Shown piece after piece: positions 17,975 through 27,431 of a stretch of 64,000 bases of DNA. Below the pieces are notes generated by a model. That model had not been told where the DNA came from, made no database searches, and saw only the letters and a list, made by a program, of their open reading frames with translations. This DNA is from Bacillus australimaris (GTDB taxonomy: Bacteria > Bacillota > Bacilli > Bacillales > Bacillaceae), in the NCBI RefSeq assembly GCF_001307105.1, contig NZ_LGYN01000023.1:186001-250000 (forward strand), written 5' to 3'. The position numbers and the translations under genes are program-made. How positions within the stretch are numbered: the stretch's first letter is position 1; every line of letters starts with the position of its first letter.

Positions 17975-18988
17975 TTAGCTTCGTTGTTTGTAATATGTCA
18001 GCGCTAGCGCAAGGGCCAGCACAGATCCTTTGACAATATCCATTGCATAATAAGGGACAGACATCATCACAAGTCCATTTTGCAAAATACCAATGAGCAC
18101 AGCCCCAATAAAGGTACCAAATGCATTTGGCTTGCCTGCTCCCATGACGGAAAAGCCGATAAAGGCAGCCGCTACTCCATCCATTAAATAAGGTGCACCA
18201 GCATTAATTTCTGCTGTCATCACCCTTGATGCGAGCACGATACCACCGATCGCTGCAAATAAAGCTGAGAGCAGATATGCCGCGATTTTGTATTTGTTCA
18301 CATGAATACCAGACAATCGAGCCGCTTCCTTATTTCCACCGATGATGTACATGAAACGGCCGTGCTTTGTGTAGGTCATGAAAACATGCGCGAATAGTAC
18401 AATGGCGGCCATAATGAGAATGATATAAGGCACCTGTCCGATTTTGCTGAAAAAGGCAGGGATTGTTCCTGTTGAGAACGTACCATCAGGCAGCACCATA
18501 TTTTCAGAAATGGTCGCCCCTTTCGTATACGTTTGAGCCAGCCCTTGAATGATAAACATCATGGCTAAGGTCATGAGCATATCTGGAATTTTCATTTTGA
18601 CGATCATCCATGCATTTAACAAACCAACAATGAGAGAAGCCGCCAGGGCTGAGAGAATTGCAATCAATGGGTTTTGCGAGAACCATACAAACATAGAAAT
18701 GACAATCGCATTTGATAGCGTAGCGACTGATCCGACTGATAAATCAAAGCCGTTTACTGCCAGTGAGATAGTTAGACCTACTGCAATGATGGTCACAATG
18801 GAGATAGACCGTAAAATATTGATGATATTCCCTGATTGCAAAAATGCCGGATTTGCTGCCGCAAATACGACAATCAATACGACAATTGTTAGAATCGTGC
18901 CATATCGATAAAAGAAATCAAACAGATGTAAGGATGGCCTCTGTTTTTTGATTTGCTGCACAGGGGCTGGAATTTGTTGTTCACTCAT
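17975..18988 (-). CDS. Ribose-type (CUT2) ABC transporter, permease
   Basis: A 337-aa RbsC-like permease with about ten hydrophobic helices. Family stretches include LSVGSVATLSNAIVI near residue 85 and the EAA-like segment GGNKEAARLSGIHVNKYKI near 220. It is the last gene of a three-gene operon under an S-box riboswitch, so its substrate is more likely a sulfur-containing pentose such as methylthioribose than ribose. It overlaps the ATPase gene by 4 nt. Confidence 0.9.
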   Translation of the reverse strand: MSEQQIPAPVQQIKKQRPSLHLFDFFYRYGTILTIVVLIVVFAAANPAFLQSGNIINILRSISIVTIIAVGLTISLAVNGFDLSVGSVATLSNAIVISMFVWFSQNPLIAILSALAASLIVGLLNAWMIVKMKIPDMLMTLAMMFIIQGLAQTYTKGATISENMVLPDGTFSTGTIPAFFSKIGQVPYIILIMAAIVLFAHVFMTYTKHGRFMYIIGGNKEAARLSGIHVNKYKIAAYLLSALFAAIGGIVLASRVMTAEINAGAPYLMDGVAAAFIGFSVMGAGKPNAFGTFIGAVLIGILQNGLVMMSVPYYAMDIVKGSVLALALALTYYKQRS

Positions 18989-20481
18989 GATTGTCCTCCT
19001 GTTGAATGATATAAAAGCTCCTCTTCAGTCGTCGGAGCGGTCATTTCCCGGGTAATGCTCCCATCATATAGCACGTATACGCGGTCTGCGATACCTGCAA
19101 TTTCCGACAGCTCACTTGACGCATAAATCACAGATTTTCCGCGGGCAGCAAGCTCTGCAATGAGAGTGAAAATATCTTTTTTCGCTCCAACGTCTACACC
19201 TTTAGTTGGTTCATCAAAGAGATACACATCCGCCTCAGCCAGCAGCCATTTTCCGATGGCAACCTTCTGCTGGTTTCCACCAGATAGATGCTTCACCTTT
19301 GCGTCAAGAGATGGCGTTTTCACCCCAAGTCGTTTGACGATTTCGCCTGCTTCCCGCTTTTCCTTCGAACGATGTAAGAAGCTGAATATCCGTGAGAATG
19401 AACGAAGACTTGCTGCTGTTAAGTTCCACCCCACGCTCTCTTCTGTGAGAATTCCCTCTTTTCTCCGCTCTTCCGGCACAAGGGCAATGCCAGCTCTCAC
19501 AGCTTGATGAGGCGATGTGATGCGAATGGTTTGACCATGCAGCTTCACGGTACCTGTCTTATTTTCTGAAGCACCGAAAAGGGCTTTGCACAATTCTGTT
19601 TTACCAGCACCGACAAGTCCTGCGATCCCAAGAATCTCCCCTTTTTTCACATGAAGATGAATATTGCTTAATTTATGCTGATCGTTTAGCTCTTTCACTT
19701 CTAGCACAATTGGTGCATCCTTCAAGGGTTTGCGAGACGGGAATTGTTCCTCTAATGGCGCACCTAACATTTCTTCAATGACCTGCTGTGGATTTGTGTC
19801 TTTGACAAGGTGAGCTGCAACATCGGTTCCATTTCTCATCACAGTCAGTTCATCACAGATGGTGAAAATTTCAGGCATGCGGTGGGAGATAAACACGATC
19901 CCCGTCCCATTCTGTTTCAGCCGATCAATCATTGAGAATAATTTACTTGTTTCTGCATGACTAAGCGGAGCTGTTGGTTCATCTAAAATTAAAATGCTGC
20001 ATTGAATCGAAACGGCCTTTGCAATGAGGACCATCTGTTTTTCGGCAAGGGTCAGATCACTGACTAGGCGTTTTGTGGAGATGTCGATATCCATTTCTTC
20101 TAATAGTTGAGCTGCCTTGCGATGCAGCTCTTTCCAGCCGACAAATGTTTTTTTCTCAATCTCATGCATCATCATATTCTCGCCCACACTTAAGTATGGA
20201 ACAAGCGCCGTATCCACTTCTTGATGGACTGTCTGCACACCATATGAGGAAGCATCTTTTGGGGTTTGAATGGATGTCGTCTGGCCATTCATATAGATGG
20301 TTCCTTCAAAGTGTGAATGAGCGCCAGAAAGAACTTTCATTAACGTTGACTTCCCAGCGCCATTCGCTCCAATCAGTGCATGGACCGTTCCCTTTTTTAA
20401 TGTGAAATTCACTTGATCTAACGCTTTAACCCCTGGGAATTCAATCGAAATATTCTTCATATGAACAAGCGGCTCTGTCAT
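18985..20481 (-). CDS. Ribose-type (CUT2) ABC transporter, duplicated ATPase
   Basis: A 498-aa RbsA/MglA-like protein with two ABC domains. The first has Walker A GANGAGKST, a LTLAEKQM signature and Walker B ILILDEPTAPL; the second has the family's degenerate Walker A GLVGAGKTE, LSGGNQQK and DVYLFDEPTKGVDVG. The start is the ATG with GAAGGAGG upstream, 9 codons inside the longest reading. A weak hairpin lies in the gap after the binding-protein gene. Expression should follow the S-box upstream of that gene. Confidence 0.92.
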   Translation of the reverse strand: MTEPLVHMKNISIEFPGVKALDQVNFTLKKGTVHALIGANGAGKSTLMKVLSGAHSHFEGTIYMNGQTTSIQTPKDASSYGVQTVHQEVDTALVPYLSVGENMMMHEIEKKTFVGWKELHRKAAQLLEEMDIDISTKRLVSDLTLAEKQMVLIAKAVSIQCSILILDEPTAPLSHAETSKLFSMIDRLKQNGTGIVFISHRMPEIFTICDELTVMRNGTDVAAHLVKDTNPQQVIEEMLGAPLEEQFPSRKPLKDAPIVLEVKELNDQHKLSNIHLHVKKGEILGIAGLVGAGKTELCKALFGASENKTGTVKLHGQTIRITSPHQAVRAGIALVPEERRKEGILTEESVGWNLTAASLRSFSRIFSFLHRSKEKREAGEIVKRLGVKTPSLDAKVKHLSGGNQQKVAIGKWLLAEADVYLFDEPTKGVDVGAKKDIFTLIAELAARGKSVIYASSELSEIAGIADRVYVLYDGSITREMTAPTTEEELLYHSTGGQS

Positions 20482-20551
20482 AGATGTCCTCCTTCTCTCG
20501 ATCATCATCTGAAAAACGAAACACCCTCTATGGAAAGAGAGTGCACGTCGT

Positions 20552-21670
20552 TTATTTTGTATAGTGTTTCTTCAAGGTCTTCATCCAATCTTCCTCAAAG
20601 GCCGTTGATGAACCGAATCCCTTCACCTCGTCTGCAAGGTTGACCATATTAATGGCTTTTCCTGCTTGTTGAAGCTGCTTTTGCGAGATGAGTGAGGCCT
20701 CAAGGTCATAGGAAGATGGTGTTTTCTCACCAGCTATTTTCTTCGCAAGAATCCTCACGTCGACTGCACCGATGAGCTTCGGATCAACCGCTGATGTGTA
20801 CTTCCACGGACTGTCCTTCGCTGACATTTCTTGAAGATCAGCATTTGATACATCAATTCCGTAAATCTTCACTTCTGTTCTTCCTGCTTCCTTTAACGCT
20901 CTTGCTGCCCCAATGGCAAAGGCATCCCATGTGGCAAAAATAGCGTCCAGCTTACCCTTTGGATACTTATTCAGCATGGCTGCCACTGCATTTTGCGTTT
21001 GAACAGACGTATCAGAGGAGGCAACACCAAAGCGGTCAAGCTCCTTGATTCCTGAATGCTGTTTGAGTGTTTCTTGATAGACCTTGTTGCGTCTCACCAT
21101 TGGCGGGAAGCCATCTACCCACAGGTATGCAATATTTGCTTTTCCTTTAAAATCAGATACGAGCGCGTCTAATGATTTTTTCGCCAATTGTTCGTCATCT
21201 TGAGACGTCACTGTCACCCCTTTGATGTCCTTCAGCTTAGGATTTGAATCAAACGCTACAACTGGTATGCCTTTCGCTGTGATCTTTTTCACATCAGCGA
21301 CTGTAGCCTCATCGTCCCCGTGAGAGATGATAAAGCCATCATAATTTTCTTCAAGCGCCTGAGAGATGGCATCATGGAACTTCGCTGTATCTCCATTTGC
21401 CGTGTAGACATCTACTTTAAAGCCCAGCGCTTCACCTTCAGCCTTGGTCCCAGCTAAAAACTGAGCTGTATGATCGTCTCCTCCAATTTTGCGGATGACT
21501 TTAATTTTCGCTCCCTGTCCCTTTGCAAATCGCTTCGGTACATTGTCAAAGGAGACCTTTTCGTTCGTATTTCCCTTTGATCCTGCACTTGATCCAGTGC
21601 CGCAGCCGGTTAATAGAACGGTTAATGCAGTTAATAAGACAAGAAATGATGTAAAATGCTTTCTCTTCAT
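20552..21670 (-). CDS. Ribose-type ABC transporter, substrate-binding lipoprotein
   Basis: A 372-aa lipoprotein, lipobox LLTGCG near residue 20, with a type I periplasmic-binding domain (RbsB-like): GAKIKVIRKIGGDDHTAQFL near 55, FIISHGDDEATVADVKKI, GIPVVAFDSNPKL and KLDAIFATWDAFAIGAARAL. It is first in the operon and directly preceded by a complete SAM-I riboswitch. This couples transport to methionine/SAM shortage, so methylthioribose or a related compound is my best guess; ordinary sugars are less likely. There is no direct evidence for the ligand. Confidence 0.88.
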   Translation of the reverse strand: MKRKHFTSFLVLLTALTVLLTGCGTGSSAGSKGNTNEKVSFDNVPKRFAKGQGAKIKVIRKIGGDDHTAQFLAGTKAEGEALGFKVDVYTANGDTAKFHDAISQALEENYDGFIISHGDDEATVADVKKITAKGIPVVAFDSNPKLKDIKGVTVTSQDDEQLAKKSLDALVSDFKGKANIAYLWVDGFPPMVRRNKVYQETLKQHSGIKELDRFGVASSDTSVQTQNAVAAMLNKYPKGKLDAIFATWDAFAIGAARALKEAGRTEVKIYGIDVSNADLQEMSAKDSPWKYTSAVDPKLIGAVDVRILAKKIAGEKTPSSYDLEASLISQKQLQQAGKAINMVNLADEVKGFGSSTAFEEDWMKTLKKHYTK

Positions 21671-21771
21671 TGCTGTTCCTCCTCAAGTTGTTTTTATTTT
21701 TCACATCGGAAAACTGGGTAAAAAAGTGGGAATATACCTGTAAAAAAATCATTTGATTCGAAAAAGAGACG

Positions 21772-21950
21772 AAAAAAAGCCTCTCTTGGAAAGAGAGGCT
21801 TGATCACCGTTGCATGAAACATGTATCGGGAAGTCTTCCTCTCTTATCTGTCAAAGCTGTCACAGCTTTGCAGGAATTAGCACCAATTTCTAAAATAGAA
21901 ACGGTTGCCGGGCGTCACAGGGCCAGTCCCTCTGCCTCTCTTGATAAGAG
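21772..21950 (-). promoter_or_regulatory. SAM-I (S-box) riboswitch with terminator
   Basis: Read on the minus strand, the aptamer (21841-21950) begins CTCTTATCAAGAGAGGCAGA, continues with the S-box core GGGACTGGCCC, then GACGCCCGGCAACC, and closes P1 with GATAAGAG. The conserved P2 kink-turn region and a long P3 (TTTCTATTTTAGAAA) are visible. A strong terminator follows (stem AGCCTCTCTT/AAGAGAGGCT, T run, 21772-21800). Part of the P1 3' side and downstream bases (GAGAGG) can pair with the terminator arm, giving the usual SAM-OFF switch. It controls the CUT2 ABC transporter. Confidence 0.95.
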
Positions 21951-21989
21951 ATCCGTTATGAAATTTGTTTTTGTTGAAATGTCTTCTTT

Positions 21990-22018
21990 ACTTTAATGTG
22001 CTGTCACATCAATGTCAA
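21990..22018 (-). promoter_or_regulatory. SigA promoter of the S-box transcript
   Basis: TTGACA, 17 nt, TAAAGT on the minus strand, about 40 nt upstream of the aptamer. Confidence 0.8.
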
Positions 22019-22068
22019 TGACTTTTTTGAAAATTTCTAAAATAACGTGTTTTTGCTTCAGCACATGA

Positions 22069-23496
22069 TTAACTTCCAATGATTTTCTTAGCAGGTGATG
22101 ATGTTTTCAGACGGAAATCATATTTTTTCTCATTCACAAATTGTGGATTGAGATGGGCTGATCCTTTATCTTGACCGCTTTTAGAAAGATACGTTTTGTA
22201 TCCTTCCAGCCATTTTCCGCGCCATACCCACTGTGATGCTTTCGCACCTTTGCGGTCATCATAAACGTTCTTCTGAAATGTATTCTTTTGGTTCACTTGA
22301 TACAGGTTTACGACTAAGTAATGCGAGGCACTAGCTGTCATGATATTATTCGTGATTCGATTGTTCACCGCTTGATATTGCATCAGCAATTGACCGCCTT
22401 CTAAGCCGGCTGTGTCATTTTTGTACAAAATATTATGTGAGATCGTCGTATTTGTTGTACCGCCCCGCTTCTTATCATAACCGCCAATTGATATGCCTGT
22501 ATAACGGTTCAAATACACTTGATTGTGTTCGATGCGAATGCGATCCGCCATTTTCCCTTTATGTTCACTCGTGACTTCAATCCCAAGGTCATTGTGATGT
22601 GTGATGTTATGATCGATCACAATGTCTTTTCCGCCATCAACATAAATTCCACCAGCTGAGATGTCGGTGCCGTAGGCTGGATTCCCTGCACTAGTAATCT
22701 CATATACTTTGTTTCTAGAGACGACGCCATTTCTGACTTGATCATACTTTTTGGAAGGGGCTACGTTTTCAAACCCAATTAAATCTATGCCAATATTATC
22801 AGTGTGACGGACCGTGTTATGGGTCACACGGAATTTTTTGACGTTCCCATTTAGCACAAGGGCTTCACTAAAGCCCAGCTTTAATTTTTCAACGGTATTT
22901 CCTTTGATTTCAATGTCTTCAATAGCCTCAGGAGCTTTTGTCCCATAAACAGCAATTCCATGTGCATTCCCATCTTTATGTTTCGTCTGAATGTCATACA
23001 CTCGGTTATTGAGCAGCTTGACGCCTTTGCCACTCCCTTTAATGAATATACCGACTGGTGTCAAATCTTCTTTATTCGTCTTAAGATGTCCTACCGTCAG
23101 GCCTTTGAGGGTGATATAGCTCTTTTGATTGATCGTGACAAGACCCCCATCTGCTTGATTTCCTTTAAGGGAAGCCCCACTAATCACAGGCTTTTCTTTT
23201 CCGTAAGCTTGAAAAACTACGGGTGCTTTCTTTGTTCCGGAATGGCGGACAATCAATTTTTCTTTGTATGTACCGCTTCTCATGTAAATGGTTGTCCCGG
23301 CTTTAGCCATACTGGCCGCTTTTTTCAGCGTACGGAAAGGTTTTTGCTTCGTTCCCGGGTTTTTGTCGTTCCCGTTTACCGCTACGTAATAGGCTGTACT
23401 TTGCTTAGCGCCAGCCTCCTCTGTCATTGCTTGACAGCCGAAGCTGATCACGGTCATGAATAAAATAAGTAAAATGCCTGGTATCGCTCGTTTCAT
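22069..23496 (-). CDS. Right-handed beta-helix lipoprotein (polysaccharide-lyase-like)
   Basis: A 475-aa exported protein with a lipobox-like ISFGC at residues 17-21. An N-terminal DUF1565-like segment YYVAVNGNDKNPGTKQKPFR is followed by many short beta-helix rungs with the NNRV.. / GNTV.. / HNTV.. pattern (residues about 150-400), as in PL9 pectate lyases and other polysaccharide-active enzymes. It probably binds or cleaves a polysaccharide at the cell surface. The catalytic residues are not certain by eye. It is monocistronic, with AAAGGAG before ATG, and ends where the S-box promoter begins. Confidence 0.75.
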   Translation of the reverse strand: MKRAIPGILLILFMTVISFGCQAMTEEAGAKQSTAYYVAVNGNDKNPGTKQKPFRTLKKAASMAKAGTTIYMRSGTYKEKLIVRHSGTKKAPVVFQAYGKEKPVISGASLKGNQADGGLVTINQKSYITLKGLTVGHLKTNKEDLTPVGIFIKGSGKGVKLLNNRVYDIQTKHKDGNAHGIAVYGTKAPEAIEDIEIKGNTVEKLKLGFSEALVLNGNVKKFRVTHNTVRHTDNIGIDLIGFENVAPSKKYDQVRNGVVSRNKVYEITSAGNPAYGTDISAGGIYVDGGKDIVIDHNITHHNDLGIEVTSEHKGKMADRIRIEHNQVYLNRYTGISIGGYDKKRGGTTNTTISHNILYKNDTAGLEGGQLLMQYQAVNNRITNNIMTASASHYLVVNLYQVNQKNTFQKNVYDDRKGAKASQWVWRGKWLEGYKTYLSKSGQDKGSAHLNPQFVNEKKYDFRLKTSSPAKKIIGS

Positions 23497-23866
23497 CTTA
23501 TTGTTTGCTCCTTTCCCTTCTCTTCTTCCTTTATCGGTTAAAAAAAAGAGGATTAAAATATGACGATGTCCCTTGCAATGTACTAGTCAAAAGGTGTATG
23601 GTTGAAAGAATATCTTACAAGAAAACCATCCGCTTTTAAATTGTCAGATTAATCAGTCATTTAGGTAAATTGGATTTTATTTCTATTTTTAAAAAGGGGT
23701 GACATAGGCCAAACTGACGGCAGAGAGCAGGAAAGCGCTTTAACAGATTTTTCTTGTCTGAATTCCAGAAAACCTATTGCTAATATTTTGTGAAGGTATA
23801 GAATAGAATCATAATTATTTCATATTATTAGAATTTTCAAATAATCAAACAGCAAGGAGATTTACA
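23497..23866 (+). promoter_or_regulatory. ilvK upstream region: promoter, possible CodY box and cre
   Basis: A likely SigA promoter is TTGCTA, 16 nt, TAGAAT at 23777-23804. AATTTTCAAATAATC at 23832-23846 resembles the CodY box AATTTTCWGAAAATT with three mismatches. GGAAAGCGCTTTAA at 23730-23743 holds a perfect 10-bp AAAGCGCTTT palindrome like a cre site (12 of 14). CodY control of branched-chain amino-acid genes is known in Bacillus; use of these two sites is inference. No gene is seen in this 370-base gap. Confidence 0.5.
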
Positions 23867-24958
23867 ATGCCAAAACAACCCATCCGCGTTGAACTTAGTT
23901 CAACAAAAAAACAAAAACCTCAATCTGATCAACTTGAATTCGGAAAAATCTTCACAGATCACATGTTTGTGATGGATTATTCAATTGATAAAGGCTGGTA
24001 TGATCCAAGAATTATTCCTTATCAGGCGATTCCTATGGACCCAGCTTCGATGGTCTACCACTATGGTCAATCTGTTTTTGAAGGCTTAAAGGCTTATGTT
24101 TCTGAGGATCAAAAAATTCTCTTATTCCGTCCGGAAAAGAACATGGAACGCTTAAACAGATCCAATGACCGTCTGTGTATCCCGCAAATTGATTCAGAAA
24201 CAGTGTTAGAGGGGTTAAATGAACTCATTCGCATTGATAAGGATTGGGTACCTGATGCAGAGGGCACTTCCTTGTATATTCGTCCATTCATTATTTCCAC
24301 TGAGCCGTATTTAGGCGTTGCACCGTCAAGCACGTATAAGCTGATCATTATCTTATCTCCAGTGGGATCATACTATAAAGAAGGCATCCATCCAGTCAAA
24401 ATTGCAGTTGAAAACGAGTTTGTCCGTGCCGTTAAGGGTGGAACAGGAAATGCCAAAACAGCTGGAAACTATGCCTCAAGCCTCAAAGCACAGCAAGTTG
24501 CTGAAACGAAAGGATTTTCACAGGTTCTTTGGCTAGACGGGATCGAGAAAAAGTACATTGAAGAAGTCGGCAGCATGAATATCTTCTTTAAAATCAACGG
24601 TGAAATCGTGACGCCTGAGTTGAACGGAAGCATTTTAGAAGGCATCACACGTAACTCTGTACTTGAGCTGTTAAAGCATTGGGAAATTCCAGTGACAGAG
24701 CGCAAAATTTCAATTGATGAGTTAATTGAAGCACATCAATCTGGCGAGCTTGAAGAAATCTTTGGAACTGGAACGGCGGCCGTAATCTCTCCTGTCGGGG
24801 AATTAATTTATCATGATCAGCCATACGTGATCCAAAATGGTCAAACAGGTGAAGTGTCGAAGAAATTGTACGAAGCCATTACTGGCATCCAAAAAGGGAC
24901 TCAGCCAGACATCTTCGGCTGGACAGTTGAAGTTGACTCAGTCGTCAAGCAGGCATAA
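23867..24958 (+). CDS. ilvK: Branched-chain amino-acid aminotransferase
   Basis: A 363-aa class IV PLP aminotransferase that interconverts Leu, Ile and Val with their 2-oxo acids. BCAT type II landmarks are VYHYGQSVFEGLKAY (near 65), YIRPFIISTEPYLGV (near 140), the PLP-lysine region VKGGTGNAKTAGNYASSL (near 190) and YIEEVGSMNIFF near 230. The location before lic genes matches ywaA (ilvK) of B. subtilis. AGCAAGGAG precedes ATG. Repeat copy B and two terminator-like hairpins follow. Confidence 0.95.
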   Translation: MPKQPIRVELSSTKKQKPQSDQLEFGKIFTDHMFVMDYSIDKGWYDPRIIPYQAIPMDPASMVYHYGQSVFEGLKAYVSEDQKILLFRPEKNMERLNRSNDRLCIPQIDSETVLEGLNELIRIDKDWVPDAEGTSLYIRPFIISTEPYLGVAPSSTYKLIIILSPVGSYYKEGIHPVKIAVENEFVRAVKGGTGNAKTAGNYASSLKAQQVAETKGFSQVLWLDGIEKKYIEEVGSMNIFFKINGEIVTPELNGSILEGITRNSVLELLKHWEIPVTERKISIDELIEAHQSGELEEIFGTGTAAVISPVGELIYHDQPYVIQNGQTGEVSKKLYEAITGIQKGTQPDIFGWTVEVDSVVKQA

Positions 24959-24967
24959 GCATGTAAA

Positions 24968-24996
24968 AGAACCTTTCATTTCATGAAGGGTTCTTT
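24968..24996 (+). terminator. ilvK terminator hairpin (left copy)
   Basis: Stem AGAACCTTTCAT/ATGAAGGGTTCTT directly after the ilvK stop. An almost identical copy (28 of 29 bases) sits at 25172-25200 on the other side of repeat copy B. Confidence 0.85.
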
Positions 24997-25173
24997 AGAT
25001 TGTTGACAAAGGGCTAAAATGATCTTTATTTTAGCCCTTTGTCTTCTTTTCAGCGTGATAGAAAACCTTTGCAGTCTAGGAAGGACGAGCACTGGCGCGG
25101 AGCGAATTTGACATTCGTGAGCACCGGCGCGCAGGACTGACACCGAATGCGAGGGTTTGTCTACACGCTGAAG
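24997..25173. repeat. Dispersed intergenic repeat, copy B
   Basis: The longer relative of 13091-13213. It opens with a near-perfect hairpin ACAAAGGGCTAAAA/TTTTAGCCCTTTGT, continues with CTTTTCAGCGTG, GAAAACCTTTG and AGTCTAGGAAGG, and closes with CACGCTGAAG. Compared with copy A it contains an internal duplication of a unit resembling GAGCACYGGCGCG...TGACA. It is bracketed by two near-identical ilvK terminator hairpins and lies between convergent genes, as does copy A. Confidence 0.75.
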
Positions 25174-25206
25174 AACCTTTCATTTTATGAAGGGTTCTTT
25201 TTTTAG
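25172..25206. terminator. Duplicated terminator hairpin (right copy)
   Basis: Stem AGAACCTTTCAT/ATGAAGGGTTCT followed by a longer T run than the left copy. It probably acts as the effective terminator of ilvK. Confidence 0.85.
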
Positions 25207-25238
25207 GTCAGCCGAAAGAAAGATCCGTCAGCCTCTCA

Positions 25239-25637
25239 TCAAATCGTGCACCAAAACAAGATCGATACACCCACAATGCCCCCTGCATATATCCACAGTT
25301 TCCCTTTCACGCTCCGCTTTCTTTCGATCAATAAAAAGATCTCCGGTAACAAGATGATGATGATTTCTAATATAAAGACGAGGTTGTAAGCAAGCGGCAT
25401 CGGCTGAAAATCAAAATCTCTTTCATCTCCTCCGATGGTTGCAAAATACATCAACAGGTTGGTCACTGGAATGGTGAAACAAACAAGCAGACGAAGAATA
25501 TAAATCCACACATACTGTCTATGACGAATAAGACCAATAAATGAAGCGATGATTCCATACAAAAACAAGACCACTGTGCCATAACTCAACAGAGGTTGAA
25601 CGACAAAGCCGTAAAGCATTAAACCGATAGCAACCAT
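25239..25637 (-). CDS. Hypothetical integral membrane protein, 132 aa
   Basis: I do not recognise the family. The protein has four hydrophobic helices (about residues 3-34, 44-65, 80-103 and 111-131), short loops and a basic stretch ERKRSVKGK before the last helix. There is no signal peptide beyond the first helix. AAAGGA lies 12 nt before ATG. It sits alone between ilvK and the lic operon terminator, on the same strand as lic. Function unknown. Confidence 0.6.
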   Translation of the reverse strand: MVAIGLMLYGFVVQPLLSYGTVVLFLYGIIASFIGLIRHRQYVWIYILRLLVCFTIPVTNLLMYFATIGGDERDFDFQPMPLAYNLVFILEIIIILLPEIFLLIERKRSVKGKLWIYAGGIVGVSILFWCTI

Positions 25638-25722
25638 ATTTCAACAGTCCTTTCTTTGAAGCCATACATGCTGTTTTTTCTATCATACACTTCTTTCTCC
25701 AGTTTCCATATGGGGTAATCAT

Positions 25723-25750
25723 AAAAAATGACCCCATAAAGGGGCCATTA
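25723..25750 (-). terminator. Terminator of licBCAH
   Basis: Stem ATGGCCCC/GGGGTCAT with one mismatch and T run on the minus strand, just after the licH stop. Confidence 0.85.
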
Positions 25751-25753
25751 TGC

Positions 25754-27082
25754 TTATGCATTTACTGATTTGAAGAATTGCGGTAAATACTCACGGTGCG
25801 CTTCGAGCATTTCATCTAAAATTTGCTTTGCAATTTCGTCAGAAGGGACGAGCGGATTGATCGTCATCGCAACAAGAGCCGTCTCGTAATTTCCTGTCAC
25901 GGCCGCTTCAGCTGCCACACGCTCGAATGATTTGATTTGTTGAACGAGTCCTCTCACAGCTACAGGCAGGTCACCTGTCGCGATTGGTTTTGGTCCGTCC
26001 TTCGTAATGATACAGTTCACTTCAACCGCTGATTCAGCCGGAATGCTGGCAATCGCTCCTCTGTTCACTGTATTAACTGGTTGAATGTCATGTTTATCAT
26101 TATAGATGGAGCTGATTAAGTTACATGCCGCATCGCTGTAATAGGCCCCGCCTCTTTTTTCGAGTTGCGGTGGTTTAATTGATAAATCAGGATCTTTATA
26201 GAGCTCAAATAATTCCTGCTCGACCTGCTGTACAACCTCCGCTCGTGTTCCTTTTTCTTGAGCTGCCTTTTGCTCTTCTTCCAGCATATCTTTCGTTTTA
26301 TAGTAATAGCGGTGATATGGACATGGAATAACCCCTAAGCCTTTTACAAAAGAAGGCTCCCAGTTTTTCGCTTCAATGTTCTTCATCGACCATTGGCTAT
26401 TCGGATTTCCTAGTTCATCAAGCACTTGGTCCATAATGCTGACCCCATCTAAATACACATCTAATCCATAGACCATGTGATTAAGGCCGGCAAACTGCAC
26501 CTCAATGCGTTCGACATCCACTTCAAGCGCCTTGGCAATCCCCATTTTGATCCCAATTGGCACATTGCATAGACCGACCACTTTTTTTAGATTCGTGTAG
26601 CGTAAAACAGCTTCTGTGACCATGCCGGCTGGATTTGTAAAGTTCACAAGCCATGCATTCGGACAAAGCTCTTCCATATCCTTCACAATGTCTAGAATGA
26701 CTGGAATGGTCCGCAGTCCTTTAAATAAACCACCTGGTCCGTTCGTTTCCTGACCGATAACGCCGTACTTAAGCGGTATTCTCTCATCCTTTGCACGTGC
26801 TTCCAGCAGTCCTACACGAAATTGTGTCGTCACAAAATCGGCGTCCTTCAAGGCTTCCCGGCGGTCAAGAGTGAGGTGTACCTCAATCGGCAGACCAGCT
26901 TTCTCGACCATTCGTTTCGCCAGAGCGCCCACGATGTTTAGCTTTTCCTGCCCTGCTTCAATGTCCACAAGCCATAATTCTTTTACAGGCAATTCATGAT
27001 ATCGTTTGATGAACCCTTCGACGAGCTCAGGCGTATAGCTCGACCCACCGCCTATTGTGACAATTTTGATTCCGTCTTTCAT
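25754..27082 (-). CDS. licH: 6-phospho-beta-glucosidase (GH4)
   Basis: Hydrolyses phosphorylated cello- or lichenan oligosaccharides imported by the LicBCA PTS. The 442-aa protein has the GH4 NAD-binding start [20 protein letters not shown] and the metal-site motifs [21 protein letters not shown] and FAGLNHM, with the conserved Cys and His ligands for Mn2+. It overlaps licA by 4 nt. It is the last gene of the operon, as in B. subtilis licBCAH. Confidence 0.95.
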   Translation of the reverse strand: MKDGIKIVTIGGGSSYTPELVEGFIKRYHELPVKELWLVDIEAGQEKLNIVGALAKRMVEKAGLPIEVHLTLDRREALKDADFVTTQFRVGLLEARAKDERIPLKYGVIGQETNGPGGLFKGLRTIPVILDIVKDMEELCPNAWLVNFTNPAGMVTEAVLRYTNLKKVVGLCNVPIGIKMGIAKALEVDVERIEVQFAGLNHMVYGLDVYLDGVSIMDQVLDELGNPNSQWSMKNIEAKNWEPSFVKGLGVIPCPYHRYYYKTKDMLEEEQKAAQEKGTRAEVVQQVEQELFELYKDPDLSIKPPQLEKRGGAYYSDAACNLISSIYNDKHDIQPVNTVNRGAIASIPAESAVEVNCIITKDGPKPIATGDLPVAVRGLVQQIKSFERVAAEAAVTGNYETALVAMTINPLVPSDEIAKQILDEMLEAHREYLPQFFKSVNA

Positions 27083-27405
27083 GAATTCACACCTCCGAGT
27101 TTCTTCATTTTTTCATGGAGCTCGATGATTTCCGCTGCGAGCTCCTTGACGGTCATTGCGTTCATGAGATGATCCTGTGCATGAATCATTAAGAGACTGA
27201 TGTCCGTCTTTTCTCCCCTGATTTCTCCTTGGATCAGCTCTGTCTGTGCGTGATGCGCCTCATTTAACGCGTCTTGTGCTTCCTGCAATTTTTGCTTCGC
27301 CTCATCAAAGTGACCTTGCTTTGCACATGTGATGGCCTCCATTGCTGAGCTTCTGCCATTCCCGCCGTGCAGGATGAGTTGAAACACAATTTGTTCCATT
27401 TCCAT
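27079..27405 (-). CDS. licA: Lichenan/cellobiose PTS EIIA
   Basis: A 108-aa lactose/cellobiose-family EIIA that passes phosphate from HPr to EIIB. It begins [20 protein letters not shown] and carries the phosphorylation motif [13 protein letters not shown], with the conserved His and Mg-binding Asp. The first in-frame ATG lies inside the ribosome-binding site; the ATG three codons later is better placed. It overlaps licH downstream. Confidence 0.93.
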   Translation of the reverse strand: MEMEQIVFQLILHGGNGRSSAMEAITCAKQGHFDEAKQKLQEAQDALNEAHHAQTELIQGEIRGEKTDISLLMIHAQDHLMNAMTVKELAAEIIELHEKMKKLGGVNS

Positions 27406-27431
27406 CGGCCGCATCCCCCTTGTTCCCTCTA

